A stretch of 64,000 bases of DNA, from contig NZ_CP192511.1 of the NCBI RefSeq assembly GCF_050613185.1, positions 1,984,001 to 2,048,000 of the forward strand. Direction: 5' to 3'. Made by a program: the position numbers and the translations under genes. This document shows positions 54,622 through 63,871 of the stretch, one piece after another. Numbering within the stretch: position 1 is the stretch's first letter; each line of letters starts with the position of its first letter. Source of the DNA: Chelonobacter sp050613185 (GTDB taxonomy: Bacteria > Pseudomonadota > Gammaproteobacteria > Enterobacterales > Pasteurellaceae). A model generated the notes under the pieces. That model was not told the origin of the DNA. It did not search any database and saw only the letters and a program-made list of their open reading frames with translations.

Positions 54622-55896
54622 TCAGTCCGATGTTTGAGCTAAATATTCTTCTTTTTTCTGTTTCACCAACTCAACCCGCCGTTTAGTCAGTTGTTCCCGG
54701 ATCTGCTGTTTTTGATAACCGGCAGCAATAATTTGTTGCACGTCGGCGCTGACCGCACTTTGATAATATTCAAGGGCGATTTGTGCCTGCGGATAGTTGC
54801 TGTTTTCGAAACCTAAACGCCCGCGGCTGTCGGCAAGGCAGACGGTGATTAAATGCCGTAGATTTTCCGGCTTGCGCCAGGCGTCAATCCGGTCAAAAAA
54901 GCGCACGATAGTTTGCGCTTTCATCTCTTGAATGCGGTGGATGTGGGTATGATAGCGACAAGCTAACACGGCTAAATCACGATATTGATTTGGGACTTTT
55001 AGCCGTTGGCACAGCTGCTGAATGGGGGCGACGCCGCGTTCTTCGTGTCCGTGATGGTGCGGTAAGTGATCTTTGGGCGATAAGGCTTTGCCGAGGTCGT
55101 GGCAGAGTGCGGCAAAACGCACGGCAACCGCACTTTGCGGCGTTTCTGCCGTGAGCGTGGCAGCTTGTTCCAGCACCATTAGCGTGTGAATACCGCTGTC
55201 GATTTCGGGATGGTGTTTCTCCGGATTCGGCACGCCGAACAGCGCATTAATTTCGGGGAATAATACCGCCAACGCACCGCAGGCACGCAACGTTCGGAAG
55301 TAGATTTGCGGTGAGTCGGTGCTTAATGCTTTTTCGGTTTCCAGCCAAACGCGTTCGGCGCTCAAATGCTGCAATTCCCCGCCGGCGCTAATTTGTTGCA
55401 TTAATTGCAGCGTTTCCGGCGCAATCTCAAAACCGAGCTTCGCAAAGCGCGCGTGAAAGCGCGCCACCCGCAGTACACGCAGCGGATCTTCCGCAAAGGC
55501 AGGCGAGACATGGCGTAAAGTGCGGTTTTTTAAATCTTGAATGCCGTGATAGGGATCGATTAATTCGCCGTTTTCCGCTTGCGCAATCGCATTAATCGTG
55601 AGATCTCGGCGCAGCAGATCTTGTTCTAAACTGATGTCCGGGGTGAAATCGACCGTAAACCCCTGATAGCCGTATCCGCTTTTGCGTTCGGTGCGGGCGA
55701 GGGCGTGTTCCTCTTTGCTTTGCGGGTGAAGAAAAACCGGGAAGTCTTGCCCGACTTGCTGATAACCGCACTTTAGCAGTTGATGGGGGGTGGCGCCGAC
55801 CACCACCCAGTCGCGATCCTGAACCGCTAAACCGAGCAGCTGATCACGCACTGCGCCGCCGACCAAATAAGTTTGAAAGTGCGGTTCCGTTGCCAT
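54622..55896 (-). CDS. cca: CCA-adding tRNA nucleotidyltransferase
   Basis: Cca adds or repairs the 3' CCA of tRNAs. All tRNA genes in this window already encode CCA, so repair is its main role. The 424-residue product has the class II head 'TYLVGGAVRDQLLGL', catalytic 'VQDRDWVVVG', 'DLTINAIAQ' and 'LRVLRVARFHARF'. An HD domain 'AALCHDLGKALSPKDHLPHHHGHEERG' is present as in E. coli Cca, where it gives phosphodiesterase and phosphatase activity. It is next to ygiM, as in E. coli. Five uptake signals lie in its coding sequence. Confidence 0.96.
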   Translation of the reverse strand: MATEPHFQTYLVGGAVRDQLLGLAVQDRDWVVVGATPHQLLKCGYQQVGQDFPVFLHPQSKEEHALARTERKSGYGYQGFTVDFTPDISLEQDLLRRDLTINAIAQAENGELIDPYHGIQDLKNRTLRHVSPAFAEDPLRVLRVARFHARFAKLGFEIAPETLQLMQQISAGGELQHLSAERVWLETEKALSTDSPQIYFRTLRACGALAVLFPEINALFGVPNPEKHHPEIDSGIHTLMVLEQAATLTAETPQSAVAVRFAALCHDLGKALSPKDHLPHHHGHEERGVAPIQQLCQRLKVPNQYRDLAVLACRYHTHIHRIQEMKAQTIVRFFDRIDAWRKPENLRHLITVCLADSRGRLGFENSNYPQAQIALEYYQSAVSADVQQIIAAGYQKQQIREQLTKRRVELVKQKKEEYLAQTSD

Positions 55897-55902
55897 ACTG
55901 TA

Positions 55903-56514
55903 TTATGCCCACCCGTCATTGCGACGGCGGCGACGCGGTATGATATTCGGTAAAATCAAGCCGAGCAGCAAGCCGACCAACATCACCGAACCGCCATAGA
56001 TAAACCAACGAATGATGATTTCTTGTTTTTCTGCGCTGAGCAAGGCTTCATACTCTTTATTTTTGTTATTGCTGATTTCCAACTGGCGTTTTAATTGGGT
56101 GTTTTGTTCTAATAACTGGCTGCTTTGCGTTTCCGATTGGCGGGTGCGGCGTTGCATTTCGGAAACCCGTTGCTGCCATTCTTCATCAATCTTATTCAGT
56201 TTTAAGCTCAATTCTTGGATTTGATTTTTTAACGCGGGAATTTGAATTTTAGCGCTGGGTTCGCTTGAGAGATCACTGGTTAAAATCCAAGCGTCGCGGT
56301 TCCGGCTGTCGCGAATTTGCGTGTATTTATCTTTTTGTGCCAAAACGGTGACTTTTTCACCGGATTTAATCGAACCGGCGATACGGTATTCATCACCGGC
56401 GCCGCGGCGTAGGTAGGTGCTTAATTCTTCGGTGACATAACGGGTTTCGGCAATGGCTTGGCTGCTGAGTAACAGCGTAGTGCCGATTAATAGGGCGTTG
56501 AATAGTTTTTTCAT
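55903..56514 (-). CDS. ygiM: SH3-domain membrane protein YgiM (TIGR04211 family)
   Basis: The product of about 203 residues has a signal-type N-terminus ('MKKLFNALLIGTTLLLSSQAIAE'-like, cleavage or anchor near residue 23). A bacterial SH3 domain follows ('YVTEELSTYLRRGAGDEYRI', 'GEKVTVLAQKDKYTQIRDS'), then a long coiled coil (about residues 90-165) and a C-terminal membrane segment ('GGSVMLVGLLLGLILPNII') with a basic tail. Function is unknown. I chose the ATG at 56514, which starts the signal sequence; an upstream ATG at 56532 would add 'MIGNPS'. It precedes cca, as in E. coli. Confidence 0.88.
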   Translation of the reverse strand: MKKLFNALLIGTTLLLSSQAIAETRYVTEELSTYLRRGAGDEYRIAGSIKSGEKVTVLAQKDKYTQIRDSRNRDAWILTSDLSSEPSAKIQIPALKNQIQELSLKLNKIDEEWQQRVSEMQRRTRQSETQSSQLLEQNTQLKRQLEISNNKNKEYEALLSAEKQEIIIRWFIYGGSVMLVGLLLGLILPNIIPRRRRRNDGWA

Positions 56515-56536
56515 GGATGGGTTTCCGATCATTTTT

Positions 56537-56560
56537 CCTAGGGTAACAAGTTACCCTAGG
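56537..56560. repeat. Perfect 10-bp hairpin over the ygiM ribosome-binding region
   Basis: CCTAGGGTAA (56537-56546) and its complement (56551-56560) flank a 4-base loop. It lies between the pit stop codon and ygiM. Read on the minus strand, the AGGA that could serve as ribosome-binding site for the 56532 start overlaps the downstream arm. No T-run follows in either direction, so it is not a standard terminator. Confidence 0.65.
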
Positions 56561-56599
56561 CAACATATAATTTAACCCCTTTGGGATTGTTAAATACGG

Positions 56600-57862
56600 T
56601 TAAATAAAAATTGCGTGTAGAATATAGTAGAAAATAATAGCAAAAATTGCCCCCGCCGGTAAAGTCACAATCCAAGAAGCAAAAATATTGCGGATTACAT
56701 TCAGATTCAACGCTGCGATTCCGCGCGCAAAACCAACCCCTAACACTGCGCCGACTAAGGTTTGCGTAGTCGAAATCGGTAAGCCGGTGCCGGAGGCAAT
56801 CACCACGGTAATCGCACAGGCAAATTCCGCCGAAAAGCCGCGGCTTGGGGTGAGATCGGTAATCCCGCCGCCGATAGTGCCCATCACCTTGTAGCCCATC
56901 ACCGCTAAGCCAATCACGATACCGACCGCGCCTAACGGCAGAATCCACCACGCAAGTGCGGTTTTTGCGGTGATTACGCCGCCGTGTTCGACAATGGATA
57001 CGACCGCGGATAATGGTCCAATCGCATTGGCAACGTCATTTGAACCGTGGGCAAACGCCATCGAACATGCGGTGAGCAACATCAGGATACTGAATACTTT
57101 CTCTACGCCACCGAAAGCCCCGCCTTGTACGCGATTTTTAAATGCGTCGCTGCGGAAATAAAAATAACAGAATATGATTGATGCCACGCAAATTGTCAGT
57201 GAAATCAGAAAGGTCTGCATGCCGTTCAGGTGTAAGCCGACGTGTTTTAAGCCTTTGGTCATGGTGACAATGCTGAGGATAAATGTGGTCAGCCCCATAT
57301 AGAACGGGCCGTATTTTTTCGCATTATCCATTGGATTTTCCGTGTCGAAAATCAACCGTTGGGTGCTGATAAAAATAGTGTAGGCAACGATACCCGAAAT
57401 AATCGGCGTAATGAACCAGCTGCCGACAATCCCTTTCACCGAACCCCAATCGACGGCGTGCGGCCCGATGGTGACACAGGCGAAGCCGATGATTGCACCG
57501 ATAATCGAGTGGGTGGTTGATACCGGCCAGCCCATATAGGAGGCGATTAACAACCAAGCGCCGGCGGAAAACAATGCCGACATCATGCCGAGAATCAATA
57601 CTTCCGGCACGGCAGTGAATAAGCTCGGATCGATAATCCCGCTCTTAATGGTTTCGGTGACCTCGCCGCCGGCCAAATAGGCGCCGGCGAATTCAAATAT
57701 CATTGCGATTAAAATCGCCTGTTTGACGGTAATGGTGCCGGAACCGACCGAAGTTCCCATGGCATTGGATACGTCGTTGGCGCCGATACCAAACGCCATT
57801 AAAAGTCCTGCGATAGCCGTAATAATCACTACGGTGCTACCATATTGGGCAATAAATTCCAT
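56600..57862 (-). CDS. pit: PiT-family inorganic phosphate transporter
   Basis: PiT proteins import phosphate as a metal-phosphate complex with protons or sodium. The 420-residue membrane protein has about 11 segments and the two inverted family signatures, 'FGIGANDVSNAMGTSVGSGT' near the N-terminus and 'FAHGSNDVANAIGPLSAV' in the C-terminal half. 'GWPVSTTHSIIGAIIGF' and 'GLPISTTQTLVGAVLG' are also present. The partner gene for a PhoU-like protein lies 30 bases upstream, so the two are an operon. It resembles the Haemophilus type rather than E. coli PitA, which is longer. Confidence 0.94.
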   Translation of the reverse strand: MEFIAQYGSTVVIITAIAGLLMAFGIGANDVSNAMGTSVGSGTITVKQAILIAMIFEFAGAYLAGGEVTETIKSGIIDPSLFTAVPEVLILGMMSALFSAGAWLLIASYMGWPVSTTHSIIGAIIGFACVTIGPHAVDWGSVKGIVGSWFITPIISGIVAYTIFISTQRLIFDTENPMDNAKKYGPFYMGLTTFILSIVTMTKGLKHVGLHLNGMQTFLISLTICVASIIFCYFYFRSDAFKNRVQGGAFGGVEKVFSILMLLTACSMAFAHGSNDVANAIGPLSAVVSIVEHGGVITAKTALAWWILPLGAVGIVIGLAVMGYKVMGTIGGGITDLTPSRGFSAEFACAITVVIASGTGLPISTTQTLVGAVLGVGFARGIAALNLNVIRNIFASWIVTLPAGAIFAIIFYYILHAIFI

Positions 57863-57892
57863 ACAAAATCCTTATTATTGTTGTTTTGGGGA

Positions 57893-58573
57893 TTAAGAGC
57901 GGGCGAGCATTAACTCAATACGGGAACCGACACGCTGCGCCTGATCAGCCAATACGCCAATCCATTCTAAAATTTTATACAAGAAAATGACATCGACCGG
58001 TTTGTATTGGTCTTCGATTGCCAACAACTGGCGGCGTAACTGGATTTGCTGGCTGTCGGTATCGTCTTCGATTTTATCCAGTTCATTAATCATTTTGTTG
58101 ACGAAATTCACTTCACGCCCTTTGAAACCGGTTTCCAACAGTTCGTCCATTTCATCAATCACCAACGATGCTTGGTGGGTTGCGTCCAAACTGCGTTTCA
58201 GGTATTCCAAAAATTCGGCTTGCAGGGCTTGAGGAATACACAAATTACGCCCGATTACGCGCCCGGCGATATCTTTGGCATAGTTCGCCAATTTATCCTG
58301 TTGTGTCACCAGCTCTAATAAATCGGTGCGTTCCACCGGCATAAATAAGCCGCGTGGCAGTTTTAAACGAATTTCACGTTTCAACGTGTCGGCTTCTTTT
58401 TCGGCTTCAGAGATTTTTCGTCTTAATTCTTCCGCCTGTGCCCAGTCATTATTAAAAGTGGCTTCGAAGAACGGCACCAAAATATCACAGCATTCGCTGA
58501 CTTTGTTTGAGTGCTTTTGTAACGGTTTGAGTGGGGATTGAGCAAATAAACCCAAGATATTGTTGATTGGCAT
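57893..58573 (-). CDS. PhoU-like DUF47 protein (TIGR00153), phosphate transport accessory
   Basis: The 226-residue cytoplasmic protein is all-helical. Conserved parts include 'SPLKPLQKHSNKVSECCDILVPFFEA', 'KREIRLKLPRGLFMPVERTDLLELVTQQDKLAN' and 'EWIGVLADQAQRVGSRIELMLARS'. This is the PhoU-related family that is nearly always coupled to PiT transporters and is thought to regulate them, as PhoU does for Pst. It precedes pit by 30 bases on the same strand. The exact regulatory role is not known. Confidence 0.9.
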   Translation of the reverse strand: MPINNILGLFAQSPLKPLQKHSNKVSECCDILVPFFEATFNNDWAQAEELRRKISEAEKEADTLKREIRLKLPRGLFMPVERTDLLELVTQQDKLANYAKDIAGRVIGRNLCIPQALQAEFLEYLKRSLDATHQASLVIDEMDELLETGFKGREVNFVNKMINELDKIEDDTDSQQIQLRRQLLAIEDQYKPVDVIFLYKILEWIGVLADQAQRVGSRIELMLARS

Positions 58574-58727
58574 AGCATTAACTCCAATATACGATAAAAT
58601 GATGGTATAGACGTATCAATTCGCTGGCAATCATACCCGAAAGCACAGCATAACTCACGATTTTAATTTGAGATAACAGCATTTTTTGCTAAATTGTAAC
58701 CAATTTGTCACATTATAAGGCCGATGT

Positions 58728-59777
58728 ATGAGCGCGGAAATAGAATTAAAACTGCTGGTTAACCAAGAATTCGCCACTTTTTTGAGTAAAGAAATGGCGA
58801 GCTTTAATGTGCTATCTCACACCCAACAAATTTTAGGCAACTGCTATTATGACACGCCCGATGACTTTTTTTCCAGCCGACGCATGGGGTTGCGGGTCAG
58901 AACGATCAACGAACAATTTATTTTAACCCTGAAAACCGATGGCGAGGTGATCGGAGGGTTGCATATGCGTCCTGAATATGACGTGGAATTGGACAGTGCG
59001 GTGCCACGGTTGCAGGGATTAAGCCGTTTTGGCGATTTGCAGTTAGCCCGCCCGTTAGCCGAACTGCAAGCGGAACTGAAACCGATTTTCAGCACCGACT
59101 TTTTGCGCCAAGCTTGGGTGATTGAATTAGGCAACGGTGCCAATATCGAAGTGGCGCTGGATCAGGGCGAAATCGAAGCCAATGATCGGATTGAACCGAT
59201 TTGCGAAGTGGAATTTGAGCTGAAACACGGTTCGGTTGATGATTTATTGACGTTTGTCGAACAATTAAGCCTAAGCGACGGCATTCGCTTGGGAGCGGTG
59301 AACAAAGCCAAACGCGGCTATCAACTCGCCGGGGTACTGCCGTTGCAACCCTTTGATTGGCAGGCGGAGTGGCAAAACTTACCGTTGGCAGATCCGTCGC
59401 CAAGTGCGGTTTTGACCGCACTTTTAGCCTACGAACAACGCTTAACCGACTATTATGCCGAGTTATTGACCGGCGGCGAATTGTCGGCGGAAATCGTGGA
59501 TTCGGGTTTGGCGGCGTTTGCCGCGCTATACGCCTATTACGACCAACACCAAGCGTTGCTATGGCAAGCCTATGAACGAGTGCCGTCTAAAGTGCGGTTG
59601 GATGATGAGTCAATTAATGAATTTATTGAGTTAAATCAGCGGGTGTTAGCCAAAGTCAACGAATTACAGCGCAGCGCGCATACGCCGAACCGCACTTTGT
59701 ATTGTTATGAGTTATTACATCGTGGCAACGGCGTAAAACGCCAACTCCATTTAATTAAACTCACGCTTAACGCTTAG
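58728..59777 (+). CDS. ygiF: CYTH-domain inorganic triphosphatase (YgiF-like)
   Basis: The 349-residue protein starts with the CYTH motif ExExK in 'AEIELKLLV' and continues through 'NCYYDTPDDFFSSRRMGLRVRT', 'TLKTDGEVIGGLHMRPEYD' and 'EVEFELKHGSVDDLLTFV', forming the tunnel-fold triphosphatase domain. The C-terminal part (about residues 220-349) resembles a CHAD domain but is shorter than in E. coli YgiF (433 residues). The family hydrolyses inorganic triphosphate. An inverted uptake-signal pair lies within the coding region at 59402-59423. It is 17 bases from radA. Confidence 0.87.
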   Translation: MSAEIELKLLVNQEFATFLSKEMASFNVLSHTQQILGNCYYDTPDDFFSSRRMGLRVRTINEQFILTLKTDGEVIGGLHMRPEYDVELDSAVPRLQGLSRFGDLQLARPLAELQAELKPIFSTDFLRQAWVIELGNGANIEVALDQGEIEANDRIEPICEVEFELKHGSVDDLLTFVEQLSLSDGIRLGAVNKAKRGYQLAGVLPLQPFDWQAEWQNLPLADPSPSAVLTALLAYEQRLTDYYAELLTGGELSAEIVDSGLAAFAALYAYYDQHQALLWQAYERVPSKVRLDDESINEFIELNQRVLAKVNELQRSAHTPNRTLYCYELLHRGNGVKRQLHLIKLTLNA

Positions 59778-59794
59778 GAAAAACGGATAACAAC

Positions 59795-61168
59795 ATGGCA
59801 AAAGCCCCGAAAAAAGCCTATGTCTGTAACGACTGCGGCGCAGATTACGCCCGTTGGCAAGGGCAGTGCAGCGCCTGTAAAGCGTGGAACACCATCAGCG
59901 AAGTGCGCTTGGTCAGCACGGTATCGAAAGGCGACCGTTTCAGCGGTTATGCCGGCGAAACGGCGGCGAAAGTGCAAACCCTATCCGAAATCAGCTTACA
60001 AGAAACGCCACGCTTCAGCAGCCGTTTCAGCGAGCTGGATCGCGTGTTGGGCGGCGGCATTGTGCCGGGCAGCGCGATTTTAATCGGTGGACACCCCGGC
60101 GCAGGCAAAAGTACCTTATTATTGCAAGTGATGTGTACCTTAGCCGAGCAAATGCCGACCTTATATGTCACCGGTGAGGAATCGTTGCAACAGGTGGCAA
60201 TGCGCGCCAACCGTTTGGGGCTACCGAGCGATAAACTCAGGCTGTTATCCGAAACCGCCGTCGAACAGATTTGTAATATCGCCGATCAAGAAAAGCCGAA
60301 AGTGATTGTGATCGACTCGATCCAAGTCATGCACTTGGCGGATATTCAGTCCTCCCCCGGCAGCGTGGCGCAGGTGCGCGAGTGCGCGGCGTTTTTGACC
60401 CGTTATGCCAAAACCAAACAAGTGGCGATTATTATGGTCGGGCACGTCACCAAAGACGGCACGCTTGCCGGTCCGAAAGTGCTAGAGCATTGTATCGACT
60501 GCTCGATTTTGCTCGAAGGCGAAGCCGATTCACGCTACCGCACTTTGCGTAGCCATAAAAACCGTTTTGGCGCAGTGAATGAATTGGGGGTGTTCGCCAT
60601 GACCGAACAGGGCTTGCGCGAAGTGAAAAACCCGTCGGCGATTTTCCTCAGCCGAGGCGAGGAACAGACCTCCGGCAGCTCGGTGATGGTGTTGTGGGAG
60701 GGAACCCGCCCGTTATTGGTTGAAATCCAAGCGTTGGTCGATCACTCCATGCTTGCCAATCCGCGCCGGGTCGCAGTCGGTTTGGAGCAAAACCGTTTGG
60801 CATTATTACTAGCGGTGTTGCACCGTCACGGCAATGTGCAAATGTCCGATCAAGATGTGTTTGTCAATGTGGTCGGTGGGGTAAAAGTGACGGAAACCGG
60901 TGCGGATTTGGCGTTATTATTGGCGTTAATCTCCAGTTTCCGCAATCGTCCGTTGCCGCAAGATTTGGTAGTGTTCGGCGAAGTCGGCTTGGCAGGAGAA
61001 ATCCGCCCGGTCACCAGCGGACAAGAGCGGATCAGCGAAGCGGCAAAACACGGTTTTCGCCGTGCGATTGTGCCGTTCGCCAACAAACCGAAACACAATA
61101 TCGATCAAATGCAGGTGTTTACGGTGAAAAAACTTGCCGACGCGCTAGCGGTATTGGACGATTTTTAG
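59795..61168 (+). CDS. radA: DNA repair protein RadA
   Basis: RadA is a RecA-related hexameric helicase that drives branch migration in recombination and helps natural transformation, relevant in an organism dense in uptake signals. The 457-residue product has an N-terminal zinc finger (C..C...C..C in 'YVCNDCGADYARWQGQCSAC'), Walker A 'GGHPGAGKSTLL', Walker B 'VIVIDSIQV', the RadA-specific 'KNRFG' in 'SHKNRFGAVNELGVF', and a C-terminal Lon-like domain. It is followed after 9 bases by yoaA. Confidence 0.97.
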   Translation: MAKAPKKAYVCNDCGADYARWQGQCSACKAWNTISEVRLVSTVSKGDRFSGYAGETAAKVQTLSEISLQETPRFSSRFSELDRVLGGGIVPGSAILIGGHPGAGKSTLLLQVMCTLAEQMPTLYVTGEESLQQVAMRANRLGLPSDKLRLLSETAVEQICNIADQEKPKVIVIDSIQVMHLADIQSSPGSVAQVRECAAFLTRYAKTKQVAIIMVGHVTKDGTLAGPKVLEHCIDCSILLEGEADSRYRTLRSHKNRFGAVNELGVFAMTEQGLREVKNPSAIFLSRGEEQTSGSSVMVLWEGTRPLLVEIQALVDHSMLANPRRVAVGLEQNRLALLLAVLHRHGNVQMSDQDVFVNVVGGVKVTETGADLALLLALISSFRNRPLPQDLVVFGEVGLAGEIRPVTSGQERISEAAKHGFRRAIVPFANKPKHNIDQMQVFTVKKLADALAVLDDF

Positions 61169-61177
61169 GAATAAGCG

Positions 61178-63100
61178 ATGAAGCAAACCAGTGTAGTCAA
61201 CGCCTTTGCCGACGACGGCATTTTAAGCCGCCATATCCGCCAATTCCGTCCGCGTCAAGAGCAGGTGGAAATGGCGCAGGCGGTCGAACAGGCGATCAAA
61301 CAACAAGCGCAACTGGTGATCGAAGCCGGCACCGGCACGGGCAAAACCTTTGCTTATCTTGTGCCGGCGATGTTGTCGGGCAAAAAAACCATCATTTCCA
61401 CCGGTTCGAAAAATTTACAGGATCAACTGTTTAAGCGCGATCTGCCGACCATTCAAAAAGCCTTGGGCTACAGCGGCAAACTGGCGTTGCTCAAAGGGCG
61501 CGCCAATTATCTCTGTTTAGAACGCTTGGATAAACTGATTGCCGACGGCGTATTGGGCGATAAATCGGTGTTGGCGCAGTTGTCGGTGGTGCGTAAATGG
61601 CAAGCGGCAACCGAAAACGGCGATCTCAGCGAATGCGCCGCTTTGCCGGAAGACAGCCCGATTTTTCCGCAACTCACCAGCACCAGCGAAAGCTGTTTAG
61701 GCAGCGATTGCCCGAATTACGCGGAGTGTTATGTTGCCAAAGCGCGCAAAAAAGCGCTGGAAGCCGATCTGGTGGTGGTCAATCACCATCTGTTTTGTGC
61801 CGATATGGCGGTGAAAGAGAGCGGTTTCGGCGAGCTGATTCCCGAAGCAAAAATCGTGATTTTCGATGAGGCGCACCAACTGCCGGATATTGCCAGCCAA
61901 TATTTCGGACAGTCGATCACCTCGCGCCAACTGTTCGATCTCAGCCGTGATATTCATATTTGCTACCGCACCGAAGTCAAAGATCTGAAACAGCTTGGCA
62001 CGGCGGCGGATCATTTGAATAAAGTGGTGCAGGATTTCCGCCTGATGATGGGCGAAGGCAATTTACGCGGCAATTTGCGTGAATTGTTAACTCAAAGTGC
62101 GGTACAAAAAGCGGTGCGGCATTTGCAAGAAAATCTGGATTTTGTACAAGATGTGGTCAAATTGGCGTTGGGACGTTCGCAGACGTTAGATAGCATTTTT
62201 GAACGTATTACTGCGATTCAAGCGCAATTGAAACGGATTTTGGACACTTCGATCACCGGCTATTGTTATTGGTATGAAACCTTTAACCGCCAATTCGGTC
62301 TGCACCTCACGCCACTGACGGTGGCGGACAAATTCGGCGAGCAGTTGCAGCAACAAAAAGCCGGTTGGATTTTCACCTCCGCCACCTTGGAAGTGGGCGG
62401 CAGTTTCGACTTTTTTTGTGAACGCATGGGCATTCAAACCCGCCAGCAGAAAGTATTGCCGTCGCCGTTTGATTATCCGCAACAATCGCTGTTGTGTGTG
62501 CCGCGTTTCCTGCCGGGCAGCAACCAGCAGCAAACCCTGCAACGCTTGGGCGAAATGTTGTTACCGGTGATCGAAGCCAACCAAGGCCGTTGTTTTTTGC
62601 TGTGCACTTCTTATATGATGATGCGCGGCTTGGCGGAATATCTGCGCGAACACAGCGAACTGTCGGTGTTGTTACAGGGGGAAATGGCGAAAGCGCGCTT
62701 GTTGGAAAAATTTACCCAAGAGAGCCATTCGGTGTTGGTCGCCACCGCCAGTTTTTGGGAAGGGGTTGATGTGCGCGGTGACGCTTTGTCGCTGGTGATT
62801 ATCGACAAATTGCCGTTCAGTGCGCCCGATGAACCATTATTAAAAGCACGGATTGAAGATTGCCGTTTGAAAGGCGGTGATCCGTTTAATCAGGTGCAAC
62901 TGCCCAGTGCGGTGATCAGCTTAAAACAGGGCGTGGGGCGACTGATCCGTGATGTGACCGATCGCGGTGCGGTGATTATTTGCGATTCGCGCTTAGTCAT
63001 GCGCCCTTACGGCGCAACCTTTTTGAAAAGCTTGCCCAATTCAACGCGCACGCGCAGTTTGGACAAAGTGATTGAATTTTTGAAGAAGACAAAACAATGA
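61178..63100 (+). CDS. yoaA: ATP-dependent DNA helicase YoaA (DinG/XPD family)
   Basis: YoaA is an iron-sulfur superfamily 2 helicase that acts in repair of stalled replication; in E. coli it works with the HolC (chi) subunit. The 640-residue product has Walker A 'IEAGTGTGKTFAYLVPA', four cluster cysteines in 'ESCLGSDCPNYAECYVAKAR' plus one earlier, DEAH box 'IFDEAHQLPD', 'FTSATL', and the C-terminal motifs 'ASFWEGVDVRGD' and 'KQGVGRLIRDVTDRG'. Its stop overlaps the tsaB start (ATGA). The yoaA-tsaB-slp order matches E. coli. Confidence 0.94.
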   Translation: MKQTSVVNAFADDGILSRHIRQFRPRQEQVEMAQAVEQAIKQQAQLVIEAGTGTGKTFAYLVPAMLSGKKTIISTGSKNLQDQLFKRDLPTIQKALGYSGKLALLKGRANYLCLERLDKLIADGVLGDKSVLAQLSVVRKWQAATENGDLSECAALPEDSPIFPQLTSTSESCLGSDCPNYAECYVAKARKKALEADLVVVNHHLFCADMAVKESGFGELIPEAKIVIFDEAHQLPDIASQYFGQSITSRQLFDLSRDIHICYRTEVKDLKQLGTAADHLNKVVQDFRLMMGEGNLRGNLRELLTQSAVQKAVRHLQENLDFVQDVVKLALGRSQTLDSIFERITAIQAQLKRILDTSITGYCYWYETFNRQFGLHLTPLTVADKFGEQLQQQKAGWIFTSATLEVGGSFDFFCERMGIQTRQQKVLPSPFDYPQQSLLCVPRFLPGSNQQQTLQRLGEMLLPVIEANQGRCFLLCTSYMMMRGLAEYLREHSELSVLLQGEMAKARLLEKFTQESHSVLVATASFWEGVDVRGDALSLVIIDKLPFSAPDEPLLKARIEDCRLKGGDPFNQVQLPSAVISLKQGVGRLIRDVTDRGAVIICDSRLVMRPYGATFLKSLPNSTRTRSLDKVIEFLKKTKQ

Positions 63101-63837
63101 GCAAAACGATTTTATTGGCAATCGACACCGCAACCGAAGCCTGCTCGGTGGCGTTATCCTACAACGGTGGGATTTTAGCGCAGGACGAACTTAGCCCGAA
63201 AGCACATACTCGCCGTATTTTGCCGATGGTTGATGAGATTTTAGCCGAAGCCGGTATCCGCTTAAACCAAGTGGATGCCTTGGTATTTGGGCGTGGACCG
63301 GGCAGTTTCACCGGCGTGCGTATCGGCTGCGGCATCGTGCAAGGCTTGGCATTAGGCGCAGAGTTGCCGGTGATTCCGATTTCCAATTTAACCGCAATGG
63401 CGCAAGCGGCGTATCAAACGCAGGGTAGTGAAACCGTGCTGGCGGCGATTGACGCGCGCATGAACGAAGTCTATTTTTCCGCGTTACGCTACCAACCGCA
63501 GTCGATTGATAATCAAGCCTACGCGGCTTGGGAAACCGTGATCGACGAACAGGTTTTGCCGCCGGAAGATGTGTTGCAACAAGTGGCGCAACTGGAAAGG
63601 CAAAGTGCGGTCTTTGTCGGTGCGGCTTGCGTGGGAACCGGCTGGGCGGCGTATCCGCAATTTGAACGGACTACCGCGCCGTTAAATAAATGTGATATTC
63701 TGTTGCCATCGGCGCAGTATATGTTGCCGTTGGCGCAGTTAGCGTGGCAACAACAGAATTATTCGACGGCACTGGCGATTGAGCCGGTCTATCTGCGCAA
63801 TCAAGTGACGTGGAAAAAACTTCCCGGACGGGAGTGA
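63097..63837 (+). CDS. tsaB: tRNA threonylcarbamoyladenosine synthesis protein TsaB
   Basis: TsaB forms a complex with TsaD and TsaE that makes t6A37 in ANN-decoding tRNAs. The 246-residue product has the ASKHA-fold N-terminus 'ILLAIDTATEACSVALSYNGG', then 'SPKAHTRRILPMVDEIL' and 'VFGRGPGSFTGVRIGCGIVQGLALG', which is very strongly conserved in TsaB (YeaZ). Unlike TsaD, it lacks the metal-binding histidine motif. It overlaps yoaA by 4 bases. Confidence 0.95.
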   Translation: MSKTILLAIDTATEACSVALSYNGGILAQDELSPKAHTRRILPMVDEILAEAGIRLNQVDALVFGRGPGSFTGVRIGCGIVQGLALGAELPVIPISNLTAMAQAAYQTQGSETVLAAIDARMNEVYFSALRYQPQSIDNQAYAAWETVIDEQVLPPEDVLQQVAQLERQSAVFVGAACVGTGWAAYPQFERTTAPLNKCDILLPSAQYMLPLAQLAWQQQNYSTALAIEPVYLRNQVTWKKLPGRE

Positions 63838-63871
63838 TTAGGTAAGATGGTTTGCCGTTAAGGAGCGTAAG

